Assembly (NCBI GenBank): GCA_037355855.1
Contig: CM074762.1
Location: 186,001 to 250,000, forward strand
Direction: 5' to 3'
DNA length: 64,000 nucleotides
Origin: Pseudo-nitzschia pungens
Taxonomy: Eukaryota; Bacillariophyta; Bacillariophyceae; Bacillariales; Bacillariaceae
The position numbers and the translations under genes were made by a program. The notes beneath the pieces are model-generated. The model made no database searches, had not been told where the DNA came from, and worked only from the letters and a program-made list of their open reading frames with translations. Shown here piece after piece: positions 33,300 to 43,143 of this stretch. Within the stretch, counting starts at the first letter, position 1. Each line of letters begins with the position of its first letter.

Positions 33300-33990
33300 G
33301 GGGGAAGCAGCAAGCAGCAGCAACGCGTTGATATACAGGGGACAGCAGCAGCAAAGCGCCGATGCACAGGGGACAGCGAACAAGCGCCGATATACTGGGG
33401 GACAGTGAACAAGCGTGAATGTACAGCAAACAGCACCAAAACATTGATCTACAGGGGAGAGCAAAAAAGCGTCGATGTACAGGGGAGATAGCAACGCGTC
33501 GATATACACCAGGGGAACAGCGAAAAAACCTTGATATACAGCGGAGATAGCAACGCGTCGATATACAGGGCGACAGCAAACAACGAACAGCGATGCGTCG
33601 ATCTACAGGGAGACAACGAACAGCGAACAGCAACGCGTCGATCCACGGGGCACAGCAGCAGCAAATTTACAGGGGACAGCAGCAACCCGTCGATATACAA
33701 GGGGACAGCAACCCGTCGATATACAAGGGGAGACCAACGCATCAAACGTCGATTTGTCAAATGTCGGCAGCAAAGCGTGGAGGTACAAGGGGACAGCAAC
33801 GCGTCGATATACAGCGAACGGCAACCTGTTCGTCTATAGGGAAAGCAGCAAAGCGAGTCTTTAGGTGACAGCAACGCGTCGATATACAGCGGACAGCAAC
33901 GCGTCGATATACAGGGGGACAACAGCAAATCGAGTCTTCAGGGAACAGCAGCAAAGCTTGGGTCTACAGGGGACAGGAGCAAAGCGAGTC
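33300..33990. repeat. Minisatellite, unit about 24-30 bases
   Basis: About 25 imperfect tandem copies of a unit like ACAGCAACGCGTCGATATAC plus AGGGG. Related copies at 30525-30790 lie on the other side of the unknown minus-strand gene, in the same orientation. Confidence 0.85.
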
Positions 33991-35101
33991 TACTATGGGG
34001 AAGCTGAGCTCCGATGAAAAGAGACCGATCCATACTCGGGGGATGGAAGGTGATACATCGATAAAGTACTCCGAAAACATAAATGGATTGAATTCCGGGG
34101 ATCGGAACAATAATTTCGAAATTTCCCTCCCTCACGCTGACGAAATGGTGTCTTTTTATCGTGTTTTGGTGATCTTAAATCTGCACGTATACAATTTCAA
34201 TGATGTGGTGGAAAGCAATAACAGCAGGAGAAGTACACAGAGTGTTGACAAGGAGGGAAGGCAACAAAGCTAGTATCAAACTGGTGCTCACAAATTAATA
34301 CGAAGTAATAATAATATTACAAGTACCGGTACGTAACCTTACTTCTTTCAAGTAAATTCTACCTGGTAATCTTCCTATTGGTAGTGTGCCGGGAAAGACA
34401 AACAACAAACAATGTAGTTTACCGGTATTTCGATCTACCGGTAACCAGGTTTGACCGAAGACCAGGTTACAACTCCGCTAACCCTTGAGTTCCAATACGG
34501 AGTTCTGGTACGTACATACAGTAGGAAGTACTTCGTATTTCGATGTTTTACGCATTCTGTAAAGTAATTACTACTTCTACGTAATACGGTACCGGTATCG
34601 TCGAATTCGCGCCAAACTTTTTTGGAAGATACAGAATACCGAGTCCATACAGGACGACGTACTTTTTAGTAATACTGGTATCGTCGAATTCGCGCCAATT
34701 TTTTTGGAAGATACAGAATAAGATTACCGAGTCCATGCAGAACGACGTACTTTTTTGTAGAGCTACTCTGTAGTCGTAACGCAATACCGTTGTCATCGTC
34801 CATTCCTCCCCGCATCCCGCATTCCGAACCTTGATCTTCGTCTTTATTGTCTTCGTCGACGCTATCTCACAATCATTGCGTCTCGTCTTTCAAAACAGAC
34901 CATCTGCATCTACAACCTACCAGACTGCATCGATTCTGATCCAATTCCCCCTATCTCCGCCAAACTTCTCACACGCATCGAAGTTGAAATCCCGAATCAG
35001 CGACCGATCCACCTCCCTTCTAGCAAGCGCCTCATCTCGCAAATCGATTCGCCAGACTCATCCAGTCGATCAATTTTGTAATTCAAGCAGAAAAATCCCA
35101 G
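33991..35101. other. Upstream region of DUF4116 copy 3
   Basis: Contains a two-copy tandem repeat of about 83 bases at roughly 34595-34760 (shared phrase TATCGTCGAATTCGCGCCAA followed by TTTTGGAAGATACAGAAT), a fragment of which recurs upstream of copy 2 near 26774. TACCGGTA words cluster at 34310-34450. A short frame at 33995-34273 has no recognisable domain. From about 34795 the sequence is the duplicated promoter flank. Confidence 0.6.
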
Positions 35102-37201
35102 ATGTGCTCACTCATCACTCCGATGGAAGAAACGCTCGCAGCCGTTCGAAGGGCCCCCCTCAGCTTGCGGGATGCACCTCCTCAGTTCAAAAACAACTTG
35201 CAGGTTGTCATGGCGGCAGTTGAGAGGAATGGCCGTGCCTTGCAGTTTGCATCGGACGAATTGAGAAACAACGCACAAGTAGTACTTGCGGCAGTAAAGC
35301 ATCATGGCCCGGCCTTTTTATATGCATCCGATGAGTTGAAGAGGCACAACAATGAGATCTTTCTTGCCGCAAAAGCGCAGCTTGAGCTGGAGCGGTCCGC
35401 CCTTGAGCTGGAGCGGTCCGCCCTTGAGCTGGAGCGGTCCGCCCTTGCTGCCGTTAGAAATGATGGCTCGGCCTTGAAGTATGAATCAGATGAGATGAAG
35501 AACAATGAAAGGGTCGTCCTTGCTGCTATAACAGAGAATGCCATGGCGTTGGAGTATGCATCAGATGCATTAAAGAATAACAAGGAGATCGTCCTTGCTG
35601 CAGTGACACAGGATGGCAGGGTCTTGCAGCACGCATCGAATGCATTGAAGAACAATGAGCAGATCGTCCTTGCTGCAGTGAAACGGCATTGGCATGCCTT
35701 GCAATATGCATCAGATGAGATGAAGAGGAACGAGCAGGTCGTCCTTGCTGCGGTAACGCAGGATGGCGATGCCTTAATGTATGCATCAGGTGAGATGAAG
35801 AACAATGAGCAGATCGTCCTTGCTGCTTTGAAATTTGGGTTCTTGGAATGCTGGACCTTGGAGTATGCATCAGATGAGATGCAGAACAACAAGGAGATCG
35901 TTCTTGCTGCGGTGACAGCGAATGGCTGGGACTTGGAGTATGCATCAGATGCATTGAGGAACGATGAGCAGGTCGTCCTTGCTGCATTGAAATCTGATTG
36001 CATGGCCTTGTCCTGTGCATCAGACGAGATGCGGAACAATGAGCAGGTTGTCGTTGCTGCGGTAAAGCAGTGTGGCGAGGCCTTGGAGTATGCATCAAAT
36101 GAGATGCGGAACAATGAGCAGGTCATCCTTGCTGCGGTAACAAATGGTGGCTATGCCTTGTCCTGGGCATCAGTGGCATTGCGAAACAATGAGCAGATCG
36201 TCCTTGCTGCCGTTCAAGATGATGGCTCGGCCTTGGAGTATGCATCAAATGCACTGAAGGACAACAAGGAGATCGTCCTTGCCGCTGTAACAAATGATGG
36301 CTCGGCCTTGGTGTATGCATCAAATGCACTGAAGGACAACAAGGAGATCGTCCTTGCCGCTGTAACAAATGATGGCTCGGCCTTGGAGTATGCATCAGAT
36401 GCATTCAAGGACAACAAGGAGATCGTCCTTGCTGCTGTGACAGCGAATGGCGGGGCCTTAAAGTATGTATCAGCTGCATTTAAGAACAACAAGCAGTTCG
36501 TCCTTGCTGCTGTAACAAATGATGGCTTGGCCTTGGAGTATGCATCAGATGCATTCAAGGACAACAAGGAGATCGTCCTTGCCGCTGTAACAAATGATGG
36601 CTCGGCCTTGGAGTATGCATCAGATGCACTAAAGAACAACAAGGATATCGCCCTTGCTGCGGTAACAAATGATGGCACGGCCTTAAAGTATGCATCAAAG
36701 TCACTAAAGAACAACAAGGAGATCGTCCTTGCTGCTGTGACGAAGAATGGCGGGGCCTTCAAGAAAAATGCTGTAGCGAAGAAAAACTCGAAAAAGTCGA
36801 TGTCCTTGGAGTTGTTGGAGCTCTTTGAAGATGAACCAGGTTTTTCTCTGAGTGAATTGCGTAGGCGTGGGGAGTTACCAAAATTGCCCGGTGATAACTT
36901 AAAGCATGCGTCGTACGATATGAGGAACAATCGAGAGGTGGTCCTCGCCGCCGTTACAGACCGTGGCCGGGCCTTGCGATTTGCATCGCCCAAAATGAAA
37001 CAGGATCCGCGCGTGGTCCGGGCCGCGTTGAAACAAAACGCAGCCGCGAAGAAGTTTCTGACGCAAGCTTGCATTGTTGCTGCTTTTTCGAATTGCGGGG
37101 AATACCGCGGGACCCAATCGAGGCGCAATCGAGAACGAAAGCGACAGCGAAAGGCGCAAGAAACGACGATGCCGCCATCCGACAAACGAATGCGACGATG
37201 A
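35102..37201 (+). CDS. DUF4116-type tandem repeat protein, copy 3
   Basis: Single exon; 699 residues from the first ATG at 35102, or 692 from the ATG at 35123, which matches the start of copy 2 (MEETLAAV) and is the likelier initiator. About 24 units of 25 residues follow. Peculiar to this copy is a triplicated seven-residue insert ELERSAL at about 35388-35450, a new 21-bp tandem repeat inside one unit. Near the C-terminus a non-repeat segment (KKNSKKSMSLELLELFEDEPGF, about 36770-36840) interrupts the array. The cap LTQACIVAAFSNCGEYRGT and the basic tail RRNRERKRQRK are nearly those of copy 2. Function unknown; solenoid fold expected. Confidence 0.85.
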   Translation: MCSLITPMEETLAAVRRAPLSLRDAPPQFKNNLQVVMAAVERNGRALQFASDELRNNAQVVLAAVKHHGPAFLYASDELKRHNNEIFLAAKAQLELERSALELERSALELERSALAAVRNDGSALKYESDEMKNNERVVLAAITENAMALEYASDALKNNKEIVLAAVTQDGRVLQHASNALKNNEQIVLAAVKRHWHALQYASDEMKRNEQVVLAAVTQDGDALMYASGEMKNNEQIVLAALKFGFLECWTLEYASDEMQNNKEIVLAAVTANGWDLEYASDALRNDEQVVLAALKSDCMALSCASDEMRNNEQVVVAAVKQCGEALEYASNEMRNNEQVILAAVTNGGYALSWASVALRNNEQIVLAAVQDDGSALEYASNALKDNKEIVLAAVTNDGSALVYASNALKDNKEIVLAAVTNDGSALEYASDAFKDNKEIVLAAVTANGGALKYVSAAFKNNKQFVLAAVTNDGLALEYASDAFKDNKEIVLAAVTNDGSALEYASDALKNNKDIALAAVTNDGTALKYASKSLKNNKEIVLAAVTKNGGAFKKNAVAKKNSKKSMSLELLELFEDEPGFSLSELRRRGELPKLPGDNLKHASYDMRNNREVVLAAVTDRGRALRFASPKMKQDPRVVRAALKQNAAAKKFLTQACIVAAFSNCGEYRGTQSRRNRERKRQRKAQETTMPPSDKRMRR

Positions 37202-37836
37202 TCACCGACTCGCTCATTCTCGGAACTCGCTGGAGCGTCGGACCACGGAATCCATGCGCGGGATGGCATACCATTGCGCTGCGTTGCAACGAATAATACT
37301 ATAGAAAACCTTTTTTGTGCACTACGTGGCAGTCAATATCATAGACAATAGTTTCAAATTGCGTGTGCAATGACAGCGTTTCCCTCGATGATTCCACGCA
37401 TCAAACCCGATTCGGAGGGCGGAGGTTGTGCCAACGCAATGCGTCCAACAGTACGGCAATTGGAAGGGTTGCCCGCCGGTGCATTCATTCACAGATTTTG
37501 TTTGCGATTGTAATTGTGATGCACCGTAGTGAACTGTATGAATACTGTATTATTATAATCATTATTGTATTGTATCGAATAATCATAAAATATGTAGATA
37601 ACACGTGTTGTGTGACATTGCATTGCGTTGCGTTGCGTTCCCGCTTGTTTGGTGTTGCGTTTTGAAAATAAATTGAATCGAATCGAATCGAATCGAATCG
37701 AATCGAATCGAATTGCATTGGTTGAATCAATCGACTTTTTGCGTTGAATGGAATTCCGTTCCATTGCGTTCCATATCATTGCGTCCCGTTCCATATCGTT
37801 GTTCCATATCATATTGTTCCGTTCCATATTGTTCCG
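37202..37836. other. 3' flank of DUF4116 copy 3, convergent with next gene
   Basis: Duplicated 3' flank to about 37690, ending in an AATCG pentanucleotide run (37674-37712). The last 100 bases carry TTCCATATCATTG-type repeats. No gene seen. Confidence 0.6.
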
Positions 37837-40158
37837 TTACAGCATGACCGACTCGTAGTTCCTGGCCGAGAGTTCCTCGTCGTGCGCGTCGCGGAGGACC
37901 GACAGGTGGTGGTCGAATCGCTTCCTTGTGTCCGTCGCGACAAAGACCGGCAGGGACGCCGCCTCCTTCCGGCAGAGCTTGCAGGACGGATTGGCGCAGG
38001 TCCGGTAGTCGTGGTGGGCGTCCTCGACCCGGAGCCGGTAGTTCTCCGGGAGCGGGTCCTCCTCCCCGAAGAGCGACTCGTCGTCGACGACCCCCGGTCC
38101 GGTCGGGAGGTCGTCCCCCGAATCGAGGCGCATGTCCTCGACGCACCTGGCGTGCTCCTTCACGGCCTTTTGGGTGCGCCTCCGGCGGGCGACGACCACC
38201 ACCATCGCCAGGATCAGGACGAGGCCCCCGGCAACGAGGGCGAGGGTGCCCACGAGCTTGTTGAATCCGGGGTCGCGATCGACCGAGTAGGCGGTGCCCA
38301 TAAAGGCGGCGGCGTGGTCGACGCCGATGCCCGTGCCGTCGAACGAGGCGAAGGGAGTCCCGTCGAGGTCCCGGACGTTGGAGTATCCATGGAACTCGGT
38401 CTTCCAGAGAAAGCCGGTCCGCGCCCCGGGAATGTCCGCGCCCGCGACGGTATCCGCGCCCGCGTTGGCATCGGGGGTTCCCAGAGATCCGAGCGCCTGC
38501 TCCATCCATTCGGTGAATTGCAAAAAGGCCTCCCGGTCCCCAAAGGGAGTGGAGGACGATCCCGATCCCGATCCTCCGCCACCCAGGGAAGAGAGGTGGC
38601 GGTTGTTGGCGAACCACATGGTGGCCTCGACGCGTCCCCAAACCAGGTAGCAGGACACTCCCGGATTTGACGACGACGACGACGATGATGACGATAGAGA
38701 TGCCTCGGTTTGCGCGTTGGTGCCATTGGAGAGTTCGTTTCCGTTTCCGTTGGCATTTCCATCGGCATCGTCGTTGAACCACACCACCGCTTCGTTTCCG
38801 TCGACGGGGCATCGTTCCCCGACAAAGTCGAGACCGGACGACGAGAGGTCGACCATGGAGTAGTGCTTGTCGCCCAAAAAGTCCGTCGTCCGGCAGCCCA
38901 TGCCCAGTTCCACGAGGGATCGGTGGAGTTGGGGTTCGACCGCGTTTTGGACCAGGGTCTGCACCCTGCCTTGTTCGTCGTCGTCGTCGCTGTTGTCGCT
39001 GTTGCTGTTGCTATCCGTATCCCCGTTGACTGCCACGTAGAGAGAGTACTCAATGTCCAGGACCTCCGTCCGGAAATTCCCGATCGAGGGCATGAGCTTG
39101 CAGGCAGTTTCGGTGGCACCCGTGTCTGGGTCGACAGTGGTCTCGACCAGATCGTCCAGCTCGATCGGATCTTCGGCAATGTCTGTGTCTGTGTCTAGAT
39201 CGTTATTGTCAGTATTGTCGTTCTTGCCATTGATATCCGCGTTGCTGTCTGTCCCATTATCGCTAACGCTATTGATATCGCTATTGATATCGGTACTGAT
39301 ATCGCTGTCCGTGTCGGTTTCGGTGTCAACTTGACCTTGACCTTCACCGTCGACATCAATGTCATCGAAATCGTTGAGGGAATCACCCATTCCAATTCCA
39401 ATTCCAATTCCAATTCCACTGCCGGTGCCACTGCCTCCGTCTCCCGATTCGAGACCGGCCGCCACCGGTGCCGGCGTGAGGCGATTCTTCACCCCGTACA
39501 CGGTTGGAGCAACCGTCAGCGTCAGCGCCACCGTCGGTGTCGTTGGAGACGACGTAGAGACCACCGCCACGGGAGCCGTCGTGGGAGCGCTGGTGCCGGG
39601 AGTTATTGTGGGGGACGGTGTGGGAGGAAGCGTCGGAGGAAGCGTTGGCGGAAGCGTCGGGGGAAGCGTCGGGGGCAGCGTGGGGAGTTGCGTCGGCGAG
39701 GGAGTGGGGGGAAGAGTCGTGGGAGAAAAGGTGGGGCTCGGGACGACGACGATGCCGGGATCGATCTCGTTGTCGTTCTCGTTGCCGCTGCCGCTGCCGT
39801 GATCTCTCCATGGGGGAACGTATCCGTCTCCAAAGTTTCGGGTCATCTTTTGCCGGGGCTGCTGATACTCGCTGGTCCTTCGTCTGCGCTGTGGGGTTCG
39901 AGTGTTAGTGTTGGAATTGTTGTTGTTGCTGATGTTGCTGATGTTGTTGTTGATGTTGTTGATGTTGTTGCTGTTGTTGTTGATGTTGTTGCTGTTGTTG
40001 TTATTGGAATTGCTATTCCTATTCCTATTGGAATTGGAATTGGAATTGGTTTGGATTGCCGGACTGCTGCTGTGGCTGCTGCTGCTGCCACTGCTGAATC
40101 CCAAGAGGGTCATGGCTACCGAAGCGGTGGCCACCGTGGATCGAAGGATGGGTGCCAT
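37837..40158 (-). CDS. Type I membrane protein with mucin-like Pro/Thr ectodomain and Cys-motif cytoplasmic tail
   Basis: Single exon, 773 residues. An N-terminal signal sequence (VATASVAMTLLGFSSG) is followed by Asn/Ser/Ile runs, then a PTLPPT-repeat stalk (about residues 145-195), Asp/Asn/Thr-rich spacers, and a folded ectodomain (about 345-640) with cysteines and the segments LMPSIGNFRTEVLDIEYSLYV and FLGDKHYSMVDL. A single membrane helix (LVGTLALVAGGLVLILAMVVVVARRRR, about 640-665) precedes a cytoplasmic tail containing YRTCANPSCKLCRKEA, a CxxxxCxxC motif that I have seen described in diatom surface proteins. Together these suggest a cell-surface or frustule-associated protein. No enzyme domain is recognised. 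Low-complexity codons are pure short tandem repeats. Confidence 0.6.
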   Translation of the reverse strand: MAPILRSTVATASVAMTLLGFSSGSSSSHSSSPAIQTNSNSNSNRNRNSNSNNNNSNNINNNSNNINNINNNISNISNNNNSNTNTRTPQRRRRTSEYQQPRQKMTRNFGDGYVPPWRDHGSGSGNENDNEIDPGIVVVPSPTFSPTTLPPTPSPTQLPTLPPTLPPTLPPTLPPTLPPTPSPTITPGTSAPTTAPVAVVSTSSPTTPTVALTLTVAPTVYGVKNRLTPAPVAAGLESGDGGSGTGSGIGIGIGIGMGDSLNDFDDIDVDGEGQGQVDTETDTDSDISTDINSDINSVSDNGTDSNADINGKNDNTDNNDLDTDTDIAEDPIELDDLVETTVDPDTGATETACKLMPSIGNFRTEVLDIEYSLYVAVNGDTDSNSNSDNSDDDDEQGRVQTLVQNAVEPQLHRSLVELGMGCRTTDFLGDKHYSMVDLSSSGLDFVGERCPVDGNEAVVWFNDDADGNANGNGNELSNGTNAQTEASLSSSSSSSSSNPGVSCYLVWGRVEATMWFANNRHLSSLGGGGSGSGSSSTPFGDREAFLQFTEWMEQALGSLGTPDANAGADTVAGADIPGARTGFLWKTEFHGYSNVRDLDGTPFASFDGTGIGVDHAAAFMGTAYSVDRDPGFNKLVGTLALVAGGLVLILAMVVVVARRRRTQKAVKEHARCVEDMRLDSGDDLPTGPGVVDDESLFGEEDPLPENYRLRVEDAHHDYRTCANPSCKLCRKEAASLPVFVATDTRKRFDHHLSVLRDAHDEELSARNYESVML

Positions 40159-41805
40159 CTTCGGTCGTTCCTTACACGCAGCGGCGAGTAAGAGTAAGAA
40201 TCGGAATATCGTATTGGATTGGGAGCTGGATGCAATAGTTTCGCTCTATCACCACCAACTTGCGTCGTTGGGATTAGTATGATTGTTATTATTTGATTGT
40301 TTTGGTTCCGTTGGATTTGCTTCGGTTTCTGTTGTTCGGTTGGGACAAGCCCGTGCCCGTTGCGACTTTGGAATAGCCGGTGTTGTTGGTTGCTTAATTG
40401 TTGGAGAATTCCCGAGTTCGTGCCCTCAGAGGTGCAGGTGCTGCAATGGAACGGAACCGGAGTGTACGAGGAGCAACGTACTACGTTTCGAGTTTCGAGT
40501 AAGCAAGGTTGCGATTGCGATTGCGAGTGCGAGTAAGGTAATCTTATCGTATCGTACGAGTAAGGTAAGGTTTACCTTACCCGGTGCTTGTACGACTGCG
40601 AGTGAATGGAACGAGCCTTGCTTCTTCTCTACCTCTACGGTAATCTTATCTACGGCAAGGTACTCGTAATTATCTCGCTTTCTCGCTCCGCGATTGGATT
40701 GCCGAAAACTTTTCCGTGACAACAACGGCCCGTTGTTAGGAAGGCCTCTCGCCAACTTTGTGGCGGTTGATCGTTCAACCTATGTCAACTTCGGTCACAA
40801 GACACACCGGGTTTGATCCCGGAGCGGAATGGAGGGAGAAACTGCCGAATAACCGACAGTCGTGCCACCGCAGATGGTGTTTCCGTTGATGTCAGGACCG
40901 GACTGGAACGGAATGGACCGGAATGGAATGGAGGAAGGTGGTGATGATTCGATCCACCGCGGACACACTGTGAGAGGATACAACCACAAAAAACAATCAT
41001 ATGCATGGATGGATTGTTCCTTCGGTTCCCGACTTGCTGTTCGTACAGTAAGTACAGTAACCTTACCGTAAGTCTTACTCGTGATGGCATTCCATGCTCG
41101 ACGATGCTTCTTAGGTCCGGGAACACATGCGACACAAAATTTTACAAGACTCTGCGCGTGCCCACCATGTGGATACATTGGCAAGTACCGTATGTGATCG
41201 GAAGGCCAAAAATTTCGCATCGGCAGCACGATAAAGCCGGCCTCGCTAAATTTTCTGGAGACATAGAGGTGCGTTGCGGGGCGCCATGGCGCGAAAGATG
41301 TACAAGCACTGGTACGAGTACGAGGTACACCCCGTAGACCCATTCCTTCCTCCATTCCAGTCTTGGTACGTACAAATACATCTTACTACTATTGATATAT
41401 TTTTATGTGTATGTCCGTTGGAACGAAACTCAGATCAGATGGATGCAAATTTGATTCGATTGAGTCGAGTCGAGTCGATCCCAGGTGCAGTACGACCTGC
41501 GAGGTCTGCGAGCTAAGTCTTAACCTTACCATTATTTGGATCATTCTGGTAGGGAACTGAGGTTACTTCGTACTACTTTACTTCAAAAGGGTACGGTATG
41601 TATGTAGGAACATAGGTAAGTATAATGAAGCAAAGCAAGCGATTATCACCAACAATGAACAACATCAATCATCCCATATCCCTTCATGGACCCAACTTAC
41701 TTGTACGGTACATCAGTCAATCTATTGGTGCTTCGACTATTCAAGCTTCGCGCTAAACCGTAACAACACTGCGATACATTACAAGACACACAACAATAAC
41801 CAAAC
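40159..41805. other. Intergenic, divergent promoters
   Basis: Between divergent genes. TACGAGTAAGGTAAGG-type words occur near 40550-40580 and again near 41045-41080 and 41560-41590. No supported gene. Confidence 0.55.
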
Positions 41806-43143
41806 ATGGCGGAATCCGGCATTGAGAACGCGGCCGAGCGAAAGTTCGGGGCTCAGTTCGATGACATTCACATCTTGTCGAACGGTGAGTCGAATCGAAT
41901 CGAATCGAATCGAATCGAATCGAATCGAATCGAATCGAGTCGAGTCGAGTCGAGTGAATTGTTTTGTTTTGTGATACGTTGTGTTGTGTAGAGCAAGAGG
42001 AACACCGTGTCTTGTGAGACTGCAAACAGGCTCGGTTTCTGACAATTCAATCCAAACTTTGTTTTTCGTTTCGGATACAAACGACGTTCACTCGTTTTGT
42101 TTTGTTTTGTTGTGTTCTGTTCTGTTCTGTTCTGTTCTGCTTCGTTCTTGTTTTCTTCCCGGATTCCCTTTCGCGCTGGGCACGATCGACGACCCCGGAC
42201 CCCGCGATCGATTGCTGCGGTGGTTCGAACTGCCTTGTTCGCATGCCCTGCTGCCGCATCGCGTCGTGCGCTCGCGAAGCGCAAGTGGCCGTGATTCTCC
42301 AGGTCAGTGCCGGGCAGGCCGTCACGCGAGACGAAGAACTGAACGAGGTCTACCGAAAGACGCAAAAATACGTCGAGCGATTCAATCAAATGTCCAACAA
42401 GGAAAAGGACCACCAGGGTGAGTGAAAACGAACGGATGCAAGCGCATTTTGTGCGAGTGCGAGTGCGAGTGCGAGTAGTAGTGCAAGTTCAAATTCATAT
42501 ACAAGTCCGAGTTCAGATACAAAAATGATAGATCGAGAACGGAACAAACTTCGCTATCTGCTCCTTTGGAGAGTGAATCAATCCAATGCATTTATCGATC
42601 GATCGGTCGAATTTTAGAATGCAACCGCAACGCAACGCAACGCAACGCAAGCATCGGATCAAATTTTAGAATCCAACCGCAACGCAACGCAAACATTGGA
42701 AAGGAAACCTGAGAAATGAATACCCCACCTCCGTGGTTTGGTTCGGTTTGGTTTGGTGTGTTGCCGTTCCGCTCTCACTGGCGGTTTCGCGGTTGCTCGT
42801 TCTGTTTTTTCTTTCTTTTTGTTTCCCTTGATTTCTTTCCGTCGACCCGGGCGTTCGGTTTGTTCGATTCGCTCGCCCGCTCGGTTTTTGCCCGCTCGCA
42901 GAACTGGTGGAGGAACTCGACAACCTGCAGGACGCATTGACGACCTTTCGAAAGGAAACCGACGACGGCGACGAGCTGGAACTCCACGGATTCGAGGTCG
43001 CGGCACTCATGAACCTCGTCATTGCCGATACCACCGTCGAGGAAGCCTGTGCACTCATTCCGTCCCTCTCCCGGCTGCCGGAGGCGGCCATCGACGAAAT
43101 CCTGGACCTCATCAAGAGCACCATGATGCGGATCATTGCGTGA
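41806..43143 (+). CDS. RPB4: DNA-directed RNA polymerase II subunit RPB4
   Basis: Three exons: 41806-41884, 42280-42417 and 42902-43143, all joins in phase 1 with GTGAGT donors and AG acceptors, giving 152 residues. The spliced protein follows RPB4 throughout: an N-terminal beta segment (FDDIHILSNAQVAVIL), the helical NEVYRKTQKYVERFNQM segment, and the HRDC-like C-terminal domain LHGFEVAALMNL...TVEEACALIPSL...IDEILDLI. RPB4 pairs with RPB7 as the detachable stalk of RNA polymerase II in the nucleus. Length is close to the usual 140-220. The related RPC9 of Pol III is less likely because the ALIPSL motif is typical of RPB4. Intron 1 starts with a long AATCG pentanucleotide run; intron 2 is 484 bases. 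Confidence 0.88.

Noticed and set aside
33300..33990. CRISPR-like array
   Set aside because: Units are contiguous and all similar; there are no unique spacers between fixed repeats, and the genome is eukaryotic.
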